Positions 1-10,726 of a stretch of 64,000 nt of DNA are shown here, piece by piece (the first letter of the stretch is position 1; each line of letters begins with the position of its first letter). The stretch lies in the NCBI GenBank assembly GCA_023374025.1, contig SIJG01000187.1, positions 66,935-130,934 of the forward strand. The letters are read 5' to 3'. A program made the translations under genes and the position numbers. Source of the DNA: Heterodera schachtii. Taxonomy: Eukaryota; Nematoda; Chromadorea; Rhabditida; Heteroderidae. The notes beneath the pieces are model-generated. The model saw only the letters and a list, made by a program, of their open reading frames with translations. It did not search any database and was not told the origin of the DNA.

Positions 1-326
1 AGTCGATTCTTAGGGGTGTATTTTTTCGTTTTTGTAAACCTCTATTTTTAGGGGTGTATTTTCGTGTTTTTTTTAAATTGAATTGATTGCATTTTTTATG
101 TTTCCTTTGCATAAACGCGTTTGATTTAGACATTGTTGTGAACGCCTTTAAAAATGTGAAAAATAGACGCGTTCAATTGTAAATGATCTGGTTTTCATTT
201 CATTTCATAAACTCTTTTGTTATTTTTACATAAAAATTAATATAATATTTCAAAAAAAAAATTTTTTTTTCAAAAAATTCTGATTTCGGGGGGGGGGGGG
301 CCTGCCCCCCCCTAGCTACGCCCTTG
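1..326. mobile_element. Right part of a short hAT-like element, cut by the window edge
   Basis: This matches the complete element at 10382-10726. It ends in CCTAGCTACGCCCTTG followed by TTGCATGA, the same 8 bases that flank the complete copy on both sides. It contains a G run and a C run near its right end and no coding capacity. It is a short non-autonomous DNA transposon; the hAT assignment rests on the 8-bp target duplication of its sister copy. Confidence 0.65.
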
Positions 327-1170
327 TTGCATGACCCTTAAAATCACACAGAAAAAATTATTTGAAATTAAAAAACGAAAAATAATTAACTGCTTTTAGA
401 TGGTGGGCCTTTTTTCGGTCGATTACAAGGGAGAGGGTCGTTTCGGCGCCGGTCGTTTCGGCGCCAGCCAGTTTTTGGACTAAATTTTTTTTTCTTTGCC
501 AACCAAATCTAGCAATCTTGGTATTATTCAATAGCCCTAAGTGTCATCTATTAGCCTGCAATTGCGAAAAAATGTTGTTAAGTGTAAAAAAAGTTATAGC
601 CAGAAGAATTCAAAAAACCAGATATTCGAACTTATTTGGCTATAACTTTTTTAAACTTCACAAAATTTTCTCAATTTTGCAAGCAAATAGAGAACACTTA
701 GGGCTTTCGAATGATACCAAGATTGTAGATTTGGTTGACAAAGAAAAATTGTTTAGTCCAAAAACTGAACTGGCGCCGAAACGACCGGCGCCGATTAGTA
801 CTTCGTTTTTGATTTCCGCCTCTCCTACTGATTATTTATAAACCCATTTTTTCCCATATGTGCACGAGAAATTTCATTTTACATTTCCGTTATTTCGTTT
901 TCGTTCAATTTTCGTGTGTTTGATTTTGTTTTCGTTTTCGTCTCAAACTTTTATTCTTTTCGGATTTTGTTTTTGCTATGATTTTTTGGATTGTTTTTTT
1001 CTTCTGGTTTTCATGAATTCCCAAAATCACACTCGGTCGAAATTGTGGCTAACTCGTCATTGTCGCCCGTCGTGTTCATTTGGCACCAGTGCTATTGCCG
1101 CTGTCGCCATCAATGGCATTTTGAATTTGGTTGTCCTTAATCCTAAACTCATAATTTTTTAAAAATTTTT
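327..1170. repeat. Duplicated non-coding block containing a palindromic repeat (second copy 10727-11445)
   Basis: The block is repeated about 10.4 kb further right. Positions about 445-793 form a foldback repeat: CGGCGCCGGTCGTTTCGGCG near 445 returns inverted near 793, and the arms continue through a CCAAAAACTG/CAGTTTTTGG stretch. Positions about 800-1010 are rich in CGTTTTCG-type words that recur inverted in an intron of the Prospero gene (57985-58260) and inside the element at 60848-61877. Open frames here are low-complexity and read through the repeat arms, so I do not call a gene. Confidence 0.7.
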
Positions 1171-1175
1171 AATTT

Positions 1176-2331
1176 ACAAAGAGAGTGTGTTTCGCTTATG
1201 GTGAAGATCCGGTCACTGTTTGTGCCATTCCTCAACATGACAAGCGGCACACTTTTAATTTCGGAGCAACCATGCCAGAAAAACAGTCCGATGGTCAATG
1301 GAAACAATTTTTGGATATTGACACTGGTACATGGCAAAAAATCGAAAACAACTATCAGAAAATTGTTTTCGAAGTTAAAACAAATTCTGGCATGGTAACA
1401 GCAATTAAACAAATTAGTGTAATTATAAAAAATAAATAACATTTTAACCTTTTTTTGTTTAAAAAATGCCGCTACTCGCCGTCAAGAAAATTCCTAATAA
1501 ATTTAGCCCCCAAAAATTAGTAAAACCAAAAACTCAAAGAATAAGAAAATTTATTTATTGCCTGCCCTTACAAATAAAGTGGACATCTGGACAGTGAAGT
1601 CATTTAGACAGAACCGGACAATTGGACAGTGGACATTACGACAGTGAGTGCATTTTTTTACTATTATAAATGGCTATAGCTGTAATAAAAAATATTTCAA
1701 AAGAATATTTGGGTAAATTGAATTTCCTTAAGTCTGATCAGACATTAAAATAAGTAAGTGATTCCTTCTAAATTCAAGATAAAGATTTTTTTTTAAAATA
1801 AAAAAGATGAAATCTATTGCTGTTTCTTAACGATCCGGGCGCTTATAAATTGACTAATCGGTTCGTATGAATTGTCAAATATCCTAAGAAAATATTTTTA
1901 TAATTGCTAAAGCCATTTATAATAGTAAAAAAAATTCACTCACTGTCGTAATGTCCACTGTCCAATTGTCCGGTTCTGTCAAAATGACTTCACTGTCCAA
2001 ATGTCCACTGTCGAACTGTCCAGATGTCCACTGTCCAAATGTCCGGGAGCCTATTTAAGGATATTTCTGCTAAATGGAACATATAAGCAAAATTCTAAAA
2101 CAAAAAAATTATCATTTAAATTTTTTATTTTGATATTTGGAAATATTTCTGGAATTGTAATTAATATTTTTAAAAAATTTATTTTATTTTTGATATTCCG
2201 AAAATATTTCTAAAATTGTTTAATTTTAAAAAATCTACGGCTTTAGTTTTAATAATACAACTTTTCAGACGCAAAAAGAAACTACAGTTGATGTACTACG
2301 TCAAACTGGTCAAGTTTTGGACTTTTGCTGA
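1176..2331 (+). pseudogene. Truncated secreted-module gene: part of an internal module exon plus terminal exon
   Basis: Positions 1176-1394 match exon 2 of the gene at 6368-8441 from its RVCFAYG motif to the exon end at GGCATG|GTAACA. Positions 2269-2331 match its terminal exon and stop. The signal-peptide exon and the start of exon 2 are missing: at about 1176 the sequence switches to unrelated repeat DNA. Without a start or secretion signal it is unlikely to make a functional protein. The intron holds a foldback element. The left breakpoint is the junction of a larger segmental duplication. Confidence 0.75.
1579..2048. mobile_element. Foldback (MITE-like) element in an intron, copy 1
   Basis: The left arm, GTGGACATCTGGACAGTGAA onward to an ATTATAAATGGCTATAGC stretch, is mirrored on the right, where TGTCCACTGTCCAATTGTCC-type sequence reads as its reverse complement. 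The right arm has additional short GTCCACTGTCC repeats at its end. It encodes nothing and sits wholly inside the intron between the module exon and the terminal exon. The identical arrangement occurs at 7689-8157. Confidence 0.7.
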
Positions 2332-2430
2332 TAAACACTGATGAGATTAGCGATGAAGATGAGTAGGAAGAAAATCAGCAGAACGGCTTTATGTATTTGA
2401 CATTATCAGATGTTGTCATTTTCATTGTTT

Positions 2431-2455
2431 TGTTGATGCCATTTTTGGCTTGTTG
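2431..2455 (+). promoter_or_regulatory. Conserved 3'UTR motif of the secreted-module family
   Basis: TGTTGATGCCATTTTTGGCT sits about 100 bases after the stop codon. Versions of it follow the other members (8541, 14181, 19261, 21929, 26955, 31983, 37086). GCC and GGC can pair across a short loop. Its conservation outside coding sequence suggests an RNA-processing or stability role, which is inference. Confidence 0.45.
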
Positions 2456-3019
2456 AAAAAAAACATTTTTTAAATTTTGTTTTTCTTTTATTTGCTGCAG
2501 ATTTTGCGTTGATCATTGGAAAAAATATATTTTTTTTTACACCTAAAAATTATATTAAAAAATGAAAAAACAAAAAAAAAAAAAAAAACAGAAAAAGTCA
2601 CTTTTTATATAGATTCCTGGCGCAGCGTTTTTATGTACACAAAAAAAAAAATTAAAGTTGAATAAAAAAAAATAGGGCTGGGAAATTTTTCATTATTTTT
2701 TTTGCATAATTTGAGTAATGACTAATTTTTAAGTAATATTAAGTCACAAATAAATGTAAATTGGTAATAAAATTTAGCGAAATTAAAAAAAATAATAAGT
2801 GAATGAAATTGTTTATTACCTTTTTGATTTGTTTATGAAAAAAACGACGATTAATATGCATGTTTTAATTAATTTCGATTATACAATATCTGAAGATATT
2901 TAAAATTATGATGGTGGTTGAGTTAAACCAACCCAGAAAGACTTTATTAGAAGTTCACAAATGAATTAATAACTTCAATATTTTGTAATATCTTAAATAG
3001 CACAATTTAAGCATCACAG

Positions 3020-3394
3020 TTGGATCGTTCAAATAATAAACATTACTTGGAGATTGACCCAGATCTTTTTGCCCATCTACAAAACAATGTTTGGATTAAT
3101 TCTACCGTAAATGTGCAAATGGAAATAAAGCAGTAAGCAAATAAATGAAAATTGTTATAAAATAGGATAATTTGTGACAAAGGGATAAAAATAATTTTTC
3201 AAAATCTAATTTAAAAAAAGCTAATTTTGTTTAAGGGTTTCTTTTTAAAAAATTTGAAAATCCATTTACATATAATAGGATAATCCTTTTTTTAGCTTTT
3301 GGGCAGTGCTACAGTATCCATTTTACGTGAAGTTCGTGACATTGACTTTTCTCGTGGAGTGCAATATAATGGTCCGCTTAACGGCGGCTTTTGA
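3020..3394 (+). pseudogene. 3' remnant of a three-module secreted gene, copy 1
   Basis: Positions 3020-3136 encode the second half of a module (SNNKHYLEIDPDLFAHL), matching the third module of the gene at 20457. Positions 3296-3394 encode a terminal linker exon (ATVSILREV...IDFS) ending in TGA. The first half of the module exon is missing and a stop lies just upstream. The donor CA|GTAAGC leaves phase 2, but the terminal exon is open only in phase 0. Both facts argue for a broken gene. The family 3' motif follows at about 3450. Confidence 0.7.
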
Positions 3395-3606
3395 TAGCTG
3401 TGGGTATTGTTTAGCATCAGATGATTGTGTTCTCTGATTCCCATTGCTTTGTTGATGCCTATTTTGGCTTATTGTTGCGATAAAACTGTTTTCTAATTTT
3501 ACCATTTTTGATTTATTCTTGTCATTTTAATAAAATAACTAGGGTATTTGAATTACGTTTATTAAGACTAATCTTGAGGAGAAGGGATAGGGACGAACAT
3601 GATAAC

Positions 3607-4265
3607 TAGGGATGCCAATTATATGGAAATCCACATTTTTTCCTGGACTGTGGGAGGCCTGAAACGCACGAAAAACATGTTTATAACTTAGTTTTAAGCC
3701 TCTAGGAGATATTTCTATATCCATATTTTCCATATTTCGCGATTTATGTCCATATTTCTCTATATTTTTCCATATTTTGGCATTTATGTCCATATTTATG
3801 CCCATATTTTGGCATTTCCATAAAACCTCTAATAGAACGGCCCTCAACAGATAAATTTGTCTTTTTGACCTCAAAAGCCGGGAAATTTTTCAAAAAAATC
3901 AGTTTTTCACAAAATTTTTCCCGAGAATATTGAATAAATTTAAATTTTCTTAAATTTGTTACATTTGTTTCAAAAATAAGCAAAATTTCGCTTTTTGGGT
4001 TGATTTTTTGCTAAAAATGAGTAAATTTTAGCTTTATTATGTTTTTTTCTTCTACTTAGAAAATGATTTTTAATACCATATTTAGCCATTTTTGAAGGTT
4101 TTGCTTTATATTTAACAAATTTAAAGAAATTTTGGGGAATTATACCCTCAATTTGGAAAAATTTATGTCCATATTTTTGCAAGTTTATGTCCATATTTCG
4201 CGATTTTTGGTCCATATTTTATGGCCATATCTCGCGATTTTATATCCATATAATTCCGAACCCTA
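3607..4265. mobile_element. hAT-like non-autonomous element, copy 1
   Basis: It starts TAGGGATGCCAATTATATGG and ends with the inverted counterpart ...CCATATAATTCCGAACCCTA. The left flank is ATGATAAC. The right flank begins ATGAT and then diverges because the segmental duplication ends here. The interior is full of CCATATTT-type words and has no gene. Confidence 0.7.
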
Positions 4266-4600
4266 ATGATGGATGACATGGTAAACGGTAATTTTTCTAA
4301 TTTTCAACATGCCATTTACCATGTTCAAATTTTTTCGGATTTTTTTTTGGGGGGGGGGAACTTCCAAAAAGTCACCCCTTATTTGTAAGGAGTGAGTTTG
4401 TTTTTTTTTTTTTTTAAATCATCCAATTTGACTATAAATGCCAAAAATTCAAATGTTGGTATCATTCCAGCAGTTGACATTAGGTAATTCCAATTTTTTA
4501 ATTTAAGCAAAAAAATAAGATTTCGAAATTTAATTTATTGAAATTATCCCCTCATAAACTTTTCGAAAGAAGTGCCGACCTTATTTTTTTCCGTTTTCAC
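4266..4600. other. AT-rich unique spacer
   Basis: I see no gene here. There is a G run at about 4350, T runs, and otherwise AT-rich sequence leading into a minisatellite. Confidence 0.5.
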
Positions 4601-4865
4601 AAAGGGCATCCATTTTTATGAATTGTAAAAAATTGATCATTTTTTTTCATTTTATTTAAGGGCATCCATTTTTATGAATTGTAAAAAATTGATCATTTTT
4701 TTTCATTTTATTTAAGGGCATCCATTTTTATGAATTGTAAAAAAATTGATCATTTTTTTTCATTTTATTTAAGGGTATCCATTTTTATGAATTGTAAAAA
4801 ATTGATCATTTTTTTATTTTATTTAAGGGTATCATTTTTATGAATTGTAAAAAAATTGATCATCT
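4600..4865. repeat. Minisatellite of about 60 bp, five units
   Basis: Each unit has the core GCATCCATTTTTATGAATTG, followed by TAAAAAATTGATCATTTTTT and a T-rich tail. Units vary slightly in homopolymer length. The same core recurs at 23945-24110, 28972-29136 and 32625-32800 upstream of family members, and as a much larger array at 62407-64000. Confidence 0.85.
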
Positions 4866-4904
4866 GAATGGATATGCATCATGAAAATTAAAAAAAAGGC
4901 AAAT

Positions 4905-5010
4905 TTATAAAATGCCAACATGGAAAAATGGCACATAAAAACACTGCTGATTGATGCCTTACAATCACCACATTTCCCCCAAAATTACAATGAATTATTT
5001 CATTTTTATT
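4905..5010 (+). promoter_or_regulatory. Conserved block upstream of secreted-module genes
   Basis: AATGCCAACATGGAAAAATG followed by a GCACATAAAA...GCTGATTG...TTGCCTTACAA stretch is repeated at about 24111, 29138 and 32806, each time directly after the minisatellite and upstream of a family member. It contains an ATGCCA hexamer. The conservation may be regulatory or simply descent by duplication. Confidence 0.4.
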
Positions 5011-5398
5011 ATCCTAAAATCCTTTTTAATTTCCTTAAACTGTCAAAATTGGACATAAAATTGCAAATTTTTAGAGAAATTATGGTTAAAAATGGTCAAA
5101 AATTCGAATTTTCTCCCCTTCGGCGCGCCTATCATCACCGCCTGGACAACCTAAAAGCTTTAAAATGACTCAAAATCGCAAAAATTGTTTTTATTGTTTT
5201 TCTCATTTGGAATAAAATTAGCATCCAAAATGCTGATTTTTGACTCCAAATGCTGGTTTTTTGTCGACAAATTCTCTGATTTTGAAATTTTTCAGTTGGA
5301 AGTCCTGTTGGGATAAAGCGCCACACACTAAGTGCCCTGCAGCACTTAGAGCTATCTCTTTTGTTGTAGTTTTACATTTTTTTTTTGTTCATTTAAAC

Positions 5399-6290
5399 CA
5401 GGGTTCGGATCGAAAATTTTTAAATAATAAGAACATCAGTGCCAAAAAAATATATAAGATTTTAGGGTCAAAAATAAGAACATTTTGCAAAATTGCTTTA
5501 AAACGCTTGTGTAATAATTATTCAATTGTAAATCAAATTTTGTATTTTCACCTCCTAATTATTCGATTTTAACTAATTTTTGAAAAAAAATTTTTGCGGC
5601 GCATTTTTTCTAAAAAAAATTTCTCTAAAAATTTGAATGCAATTTGTTAACAAATTTGGTTAAAAAAATGACCCAAATTTGCGATTTTGAGCTAATTTTT
5701 TCAAGAAAAAATTGGAGTTTTTGGGGCCGGCGGTGCCCAGATAGGCGCCGCCGGGGGAAAATTTGAAGAATTTTAATGAATTTTGTTCGAAAGTAGCCAA
5801 ATTTTTTTAGCCTCTTTCAAAAATGAAAATTTGCGGACTCGCTCAGTTCGGCCCCCCACGGTTCGGCACCAACATGTTTTTCCACTATAACTTTTTTCAT
5901 TGTCATAATCCAACAGTCTTGGTAGCATTTCGAAGGCACTGTATATACTCTATTAGCCTTACAAAAAGCTAAAAAATTTTCAAGCCTGTAAAAAATTTAT
6001 TACGAAAAAACTTGAAAAATTTAGAGTTTTTCACAATTTTCATGTATAACTTTTTTGGTAATTATTTAATCGCGAAGCAATAGCTTAGAAAAAGCTTCTA
6101 AACATGTTAAGCTTTCGAATGATATCAAAAAGTTGGATTTGGATGGCAAATAAAAAAAAGTTATAGGAAGTTACAGTGGAAAAACATTCTGGGGCCGAAC
6201 CGTGGGGGCCGAATTGAGGTAAACCGGAAAATAGGGCACTATCCCCCAAATCAGAACATTTCTTAGAAATAAGAACAAATCCGAACCCTG
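5399..6290. mobile_element. 892-bp hAT-like non-autonomous transposon with exact target duplication
   Basis: The termini are perfect inverted repeats, CAGGGTTCGGAT and ATCCGAACCCTG. ATTTAAAC flanks both sides (5391-5398 and 6291-6298), an 8-bp duplication as expected for hAT elements. Inside lies a palindromic block (about 5850-6215) built like the one at 445-793, and a GC-rich GGCGGTGCCCAGATAGGCGC module. No transposase is present. It lies just upstream of the acceptor and start codon of the gene at 6368. Confidence 0.85.
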
Positions 6291-6360
6291 ATTTAAACCC
6301 ACACAATCAATCATCAATGATTGGGAAATGTTTGAGGATTGGAATTCAAAATAACGTTTT

Positions 6361-6367
6361 TTTTCAG
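6361..6367 (+). promoter_or_regulatory. Splice acceptor directly before the start codon (probable trans-splice site)
   Basis: TTTTCAG abuts ATG at 6368. The preceding GAATTCAAAATAACG is shared with the family loci at 17502, 33066 and 35719. An acceptor fused to the start codon is typical of nematode spliced-leader addition; a cis-spliced 5'UTR intron is the alternative. It makes 6368 the likely start rather than the upstream in-frame ATG at 6317. Confidence 0.7.
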
Positions 6368-8441
6368 ATGAACATCACGTCCATTATTCGTTTGTTCGCG
6401 GTTTGCTTCCCTTTTTTGGCCAATTTTCCCCAAAGTGCGCAGGAAGAAGAAACAAAGAAAGTGTATTTCGCTTATGGTCGTCCGGTTAAAGTTACAGCTG
6501 TACATAACGGGGACAAAATTTATCGCGGAGAAACCACGGGAGATGCTGAATCGAAACAATATTTGAAAATTGGTCCTAATGAGTGGAAGGGAATGAATGA
6601 TAATGCTGTAATTGTTTTCCATGTTGACACAGGCAATGGCATGGTAAGCATAAAACTTTAATAGACAATTTCTGTAATCATTAGAGACCGGAAATTTCAA
6701 ATTTGCGGATCCCGATGCGGGATTGGAACTCAAATTTCTTGCGGGCCGGGATCCCGCGGGATTAATCCCGCATTTAAAATTTGCGGGATCAGCGCGCGGG
6801 ATTGCGGGATTTTAGAAAATTCGAAAATTTTTCAATTAAATTTCTAAAAATTTCCAAATACAAAAAATACCTGATATTTTGAAAAAGAATTTTGCGGCGC
6901 AATTTTTTCAAAAAACTAGGAACAGGGGGTCCGGAAAGAAATTTTTTGAAAATTTAATGCGATTTGTTAACAGATTTTGTCTAAAATGACAATCTTGCAA
7001 TTTTGAGTCAATTTTTTAAAAGAGATAATAAGGTGGAGGCCCGGCGGTGCCGATAGGCGCCGCAGGGAAAGAAAATGATTCAACTTTATTAAATTTATTA
7101 TTTAATTTATTCAAAAATATTTGGCATTCTGCCTTTGAAAAATTTTCAAAAAATGCAACGCGGATCCCGCTGGATCCCGCACAAAAAATCAAATTTTTCT
7201 AATTCAATCTTTTCAGGAAAATAAATGTGACGAAGTTTCAGTACGAGAACTGCGTGATGCTAGTACAGTTTTGGACTTTGTTAAAACAAAGAGAGTGTGT
7301 TTCGCTTATGGTGAAGATCCGGTCACTGTTTGTGCCATTCCTCAACATGACAAGCGGCACACTTTTAATTTCGGAGCAACCATGCCAGAAAAACAGTCCG
7401 ATGGTCAATGGAAACAATTTTTGGATATTGACACTGGTACATGGCAAAAAATCGAAAACAACTATCAGAAAATTGTTTTCGAAGTTAAAACAAATTCTGG
7501 CATGGTAACAGCAATTAAATAAATTAGTGTAATTATCAAAAATAAATAACATTTTAACCTTTTTTTGTTTAAAAAATGCCGCTACTCGCCGTCAAGAAAA
7601 TTCCTAATAAATTTAGCCCTCAAAAATTACTAAAACCAAAAACTCAAAGAATAAGAAAATTTATTTATTGCCTGCCCTTACAAATAAAGTGGACATCTGG
7701 ACAGTGAAGTCATTTAGACAGAACCGGACAATTGGACAGTGGACATTACGACAGTGAGTGCATTTTTTACTATTATAAATGGCTATAGCTGTAATAAAAA
7801 ATATTTCAAAAGAATATTTGGGTAAATTGAATTTCCTTAAGTCTGATCAGACATTAAAATAAGTAAGTGATTCCTTCTAAATTCAAGATAAAGATTTTTT
7901 TTTAAATAAAAAAGATGAAATCTATTGCTGTTTCTTAACGAGCCGGGCGCTTATAAATTGACTAATCGGTTCGTATGAATTGTCAAATATCCTAAGAAAA
8001 TATTTTTATAATTGCTAAAGCCATTTATAATAGTAAAAAAAAATTCACTCACTGTCGTAATGTCCACTGTCCAATTGTCCGGTTCTGTCAAAATGACTTC
8101 ACTGTCCAAATGTCCACTGTCGAACTGTCCAGATGTCCACTGTCCAAATGTCCGGGAGCCTATTTAAGGATATTTCTGCTAAATGGAACATATAAGCAAA
8201 ATTCTAAAACAAAAAAATTATCATTTAAATTTTTTATTTTTGATATTTGGAAATATTTCTGGAATTGTAATTAATATTTTTAAAAAATTTATTTTATTTT
8301 TGATATTCCGAAAATATTTCTAAAATTGTTTAATTTTAAAAAATCTACGGCTTTAGTTTTAATAATACAACTTTTCAGACGCAAAAAGAAACTACAGTTG
8401 ATGTACTACGTCAAACTGGTCAAGTTTTGGACTTTTGCTGA
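6368..8441 (+). CDS. Secreted two-module protein, 208 aa (three exons)
   Basis: Exons are 6368-6643, 7217-7504 and 8379-8441, all joined in phase 0 with GT-AG introns. Exon 1 encodes a signal peptide (MNITSIIRLFAVCFPFLANF, cleavage probably after QSAQ) and module 1, from KVYFAYG through KQYLKIGPNEWKGM to NAVIVF. Exon 2 begins with a linker (VSVRELRDASTVLDF) and then module 2 (RVCFAYG ... QFLDIDTGTWQKI ... IVFEV). Exon 3 encodes TTVDVLRQTGQVLDFC and the stop. The product should be exported; I do not recognise the module, and an effector-like role is inference. The first intron carries a repeat shared with the Prospero gene and the second a foldback element. A sequence matching TDEISDEDE lies just after the stop in other frames, suggesting an older, longer C-terminus. 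Confidence 0.8.
6682..7170. repeat. Dispersed repeat in intron 1, GC-palindrome rich
   Basis: TTTGCGGATCCCGATGCGGG and several GCGGGATCCCGC-like palindromes start here. The left part matches 57172-57355 in an intron of the Prospero gene. Around 7035 is another copy of the GGCGGTGCCGATAGGCGCCG module. Terminal repeats and target duplication are not clear, so the element type is open. Confidence 0.55.
7689..8157. mobile_element. Foldback (MITE-like) element in an intron, copy 2
   Basis: This is the same element as 1579-2048, with only a few differences. It sits inside intron 2 of the gene at 6368-8441 and leaves the splice sites intact. Its long inverted arms could form a hairpin in the pre-mRNA. 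Confidence 0.7.
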
Positions 8442-9126
8442 TAAACACTGATGAGATTAGCGATGAAGATGAGTAGGAAGAAAATCAGCAGAACGGCTTT
8501 ATGTATTTGACATTATCAGATGCTGTCATTTTCATTGTTTTGTTGATGCCATTTTTGGCTTGTTGAAAAAAAACATTTTTTAAATTTTGTTTTTCTTTTA
8601 TTTGCTGCAGATTTTGCGTTGATCATTGGAAAAAAAATATATTTTTTTACACCTAAAAATTATAGTAAAAAATGAAAAAAACAAAAAAAAAAAACAGAAA
8701 AAGTCACTTTTTATATAGATCCCTGGCGCAGCGTTTTTATGTACACAAAAAAAAAAAAATTAAAGTTGAATAAAAAAAAATAGGGCTGGGAAATTTTTCA
8801 TTATTTTTTTGCATAATTTGAGTAATGACTAATTTTTAAGTAATATTAAGTCACAAATAAATGTAAATTGGTAATAAAATTTAGCAAAATTAAAAAAAAT
8901 AATAAGTGAATGAAATTGTTTATTACCTTTTTGATTTGTTTATGAAAAAAACGACGATTAATATGCATGTTTTAATTAATTTCGATTATACAATATCTGA
9001 AGATATTTAAAATTATGATGGTGGTTGAGTTAAACCAACCCAGAAAGACTTTATTAGAAGTTCACAAATGAATTAATAACTTCAATATTTTGTAATATCT
9101 TAAATAGCACAATTTAAGCATCACAG

Positions 9127-9501
9127 TTGGATCGTTCAAATAATAAACATTACTTGGAGATTGACCCAGATCTTTTTGCCCATCTACAAAACAATGTTTG
9201 GATTAATTCTACCGTAAATGTGCAAATGGAAATAAAGCAGTAAGCAAATAAATGAAAATTGTTATAAAATAGGATAATTTGTGACAAAGGGATAAAAATA
9301 ATTTTTCAAAATCTAATTTAAAAAAAGTTAATTTTGTTTAAGGGTTTCTTTTTAAAAAATTTGAAAATCCATTTACATATAATAGGATAATCCTTTTTTT
9401 AGCTTTTGGGCAGTGCTACAGTATCCATTTTACGTGAAGTTCGTGACATTGACTTTTCTCGTGGAGTGCAATATTATGGTCCGCTTAACGGCGGCTTTTG
9501 A
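9127..9501 (+). pseudogene. 3' remnant of a three-module secreted gene, copy 2
   Basis: This is the duplicate of 3020-3394. It has half a module at 9127-9243 and a terminal linker exon at 9403-9501 (GSATVSILREV ... TGA). It has the same defects: the 5' half of the module is missing and the exon phases disagree. The family 3' motif follows at about 9557. Confidence 0.7.
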
Positions 9502-9713
9502 TAGCTGTGGGTATTGTTTAGCATCAGATGATTGTGTTCTCTGATTCCCATTGCTTTGTTGATGCCTATTTTGGCTTATTGTTGCGATAAAACTGTTTTC
9601 TAATTTTACCATTTTTGATTTATTCTTGTCATTTTAATAAAATAACTAGGGTATTTGAATTACGTTTATTAAGACTAATCTTGAGGAGAAGGGATAGGGA
9701 CGAACATGATAAC

Positions 9714-10347
9714 TAGGGATGCCAATTATATGGAAATCCATATTTTTTCCTGGACTGTGGGAGGCCTGAAACGCACGAAAAACATGTTTATAACTTAGCT
9801 TTAAGCCTCTAGGAGATATTTCTATATCCATATTTTCCATATTTTTCAATATTTTGGCATTTATGTCCATATTTATGCCCACATTTTGGCATTTCCATAA
9901 AACCTCTAATAGAACGGCCCTCAACCGATAAATTTGTCTTTTTGACCTCAAAAGCCGGGAAATTTTTCAAAAAAATCAGTTTTTCACAAATTTTTTCCCG
10001 AGAATATTGAATAAATTTAAATTTTCTTAAAAATTGTTACATTTGTTTCAAAAATAAGCAAAATTTCGCTTTTTGGGTTGATTTTTTGCTAAAAATGAGT
10101 AAATTTTAGCTTTATTATGTTTTTTTTTTTCTTTACTTAGTAAAATGATTTTTAAAACCATATTTAGCCATTTTTGAAGGTTTTGCTTTATATTTAACAA
10201 ATTTAAAGAAATTTTGGGGAATTATACCCTCAATTTGGAAAAATTTATGTCCATATTTTTGCAAGTTTATGTCCATATTTCGCGATTTTTGGTCCATATT
10301 TTATGGCCATATCTCGCGATTTTATATCCATATAATTCCGAACCCTA
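9714..10347. mobile_element. 634-bp hAT-like element with exact 8-bp target duplication
   Basis: It begins TAGGGATGCCAATTATATGG and ends in its imperfect inverted counterpart ...TTCCGAACCCTA. ATGATAAC flanks both sides (9706-9713 and 10348-10355). It is non-coding. This is the complete version of the element at 3607-4265. Confidence 0.8.
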
Positions 10348-10381
10348 ATGATAACAAAGATTTTTTGACCTAATTGCATGA

Positions 10382-10726
10382 CAAGGGCGTAGCCAGGACC
10401 TTCGTTTCGGGGGGGGGGGCAACTCAAAAAGTCGATTCTTAGGGGTGTATTTTCGTGTTTTTTTAAAATTGAATTGATTGCATTTTTTATGTTTCCTTTG
10501 CATAAACGCGTTTGATTTAGACATTGTTGTGAACGCCTTTAAAAATGTGAAAAATAGACGCGTTCAATTGTAAATGATCTGGTTTTCATTTCATTTCATA
10601 AACTCTTTTGTTATTTTTACATAAAAATTAATATAATATTTCAAAAAAAAAATTTTTTTTTCAAAAAATTCTGATTTCAGGGTGGGGCCCGTGCCCCCTG
10701 GGCCCCCCCCCCTAGCTACGCCCTTG
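10382..10726. mobile_element. 345-bp hAT-like element with exact 8-bp target duplication
   Basis: The terminal inverted repeats are CAAGGGCGTAGCCAGG and CCTAGCTACGCCCTTG. TTGCATGA flanks both sides (10374-10381 and 10727-10734). It holds G and C runs just inside its ends and no gene. The copy at 1-326 is cut by the window edge. Confidence 0.8.

Larger units (their letters stand above)
1176..4268. repeat. Segmental duplication, copy 1 (copy 2 at 7280-10352)
   Basis: About 3.1 kb is nearly identical between the two copies, with only scattered substitutions and homopolymer indels. It contains a module exon, a foldback element, a terminal exon, a second gene fragment and a TAGGG-ended element. 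The right breakpoint falls just past the end of that element, within the ATGAT of its target duplication. The left breakpoint falls inside a coding exon. Confidence 0.85.
7280..10352. repeat. Segmental duplication, copy 2 (copy 1 at 1176-4268)
   Basis: This copy is continuous with an intact gene on its left (exon 2 of 6368-8441), so it is the better candidate for the parental arrangement. It carries the same foldback element, terminal exon, gene remnant and TAGGG-ended element as copy 1. Confidence 0.85.

Noticed and set aside
1176..10352. Repeats as assembly artefact only
   Set aside because: The copies differ by scattered substitutions and carry different neighbours and breakpoints, as expected of real duplications. 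Read depth would still be needed to exclude artefacts fully.
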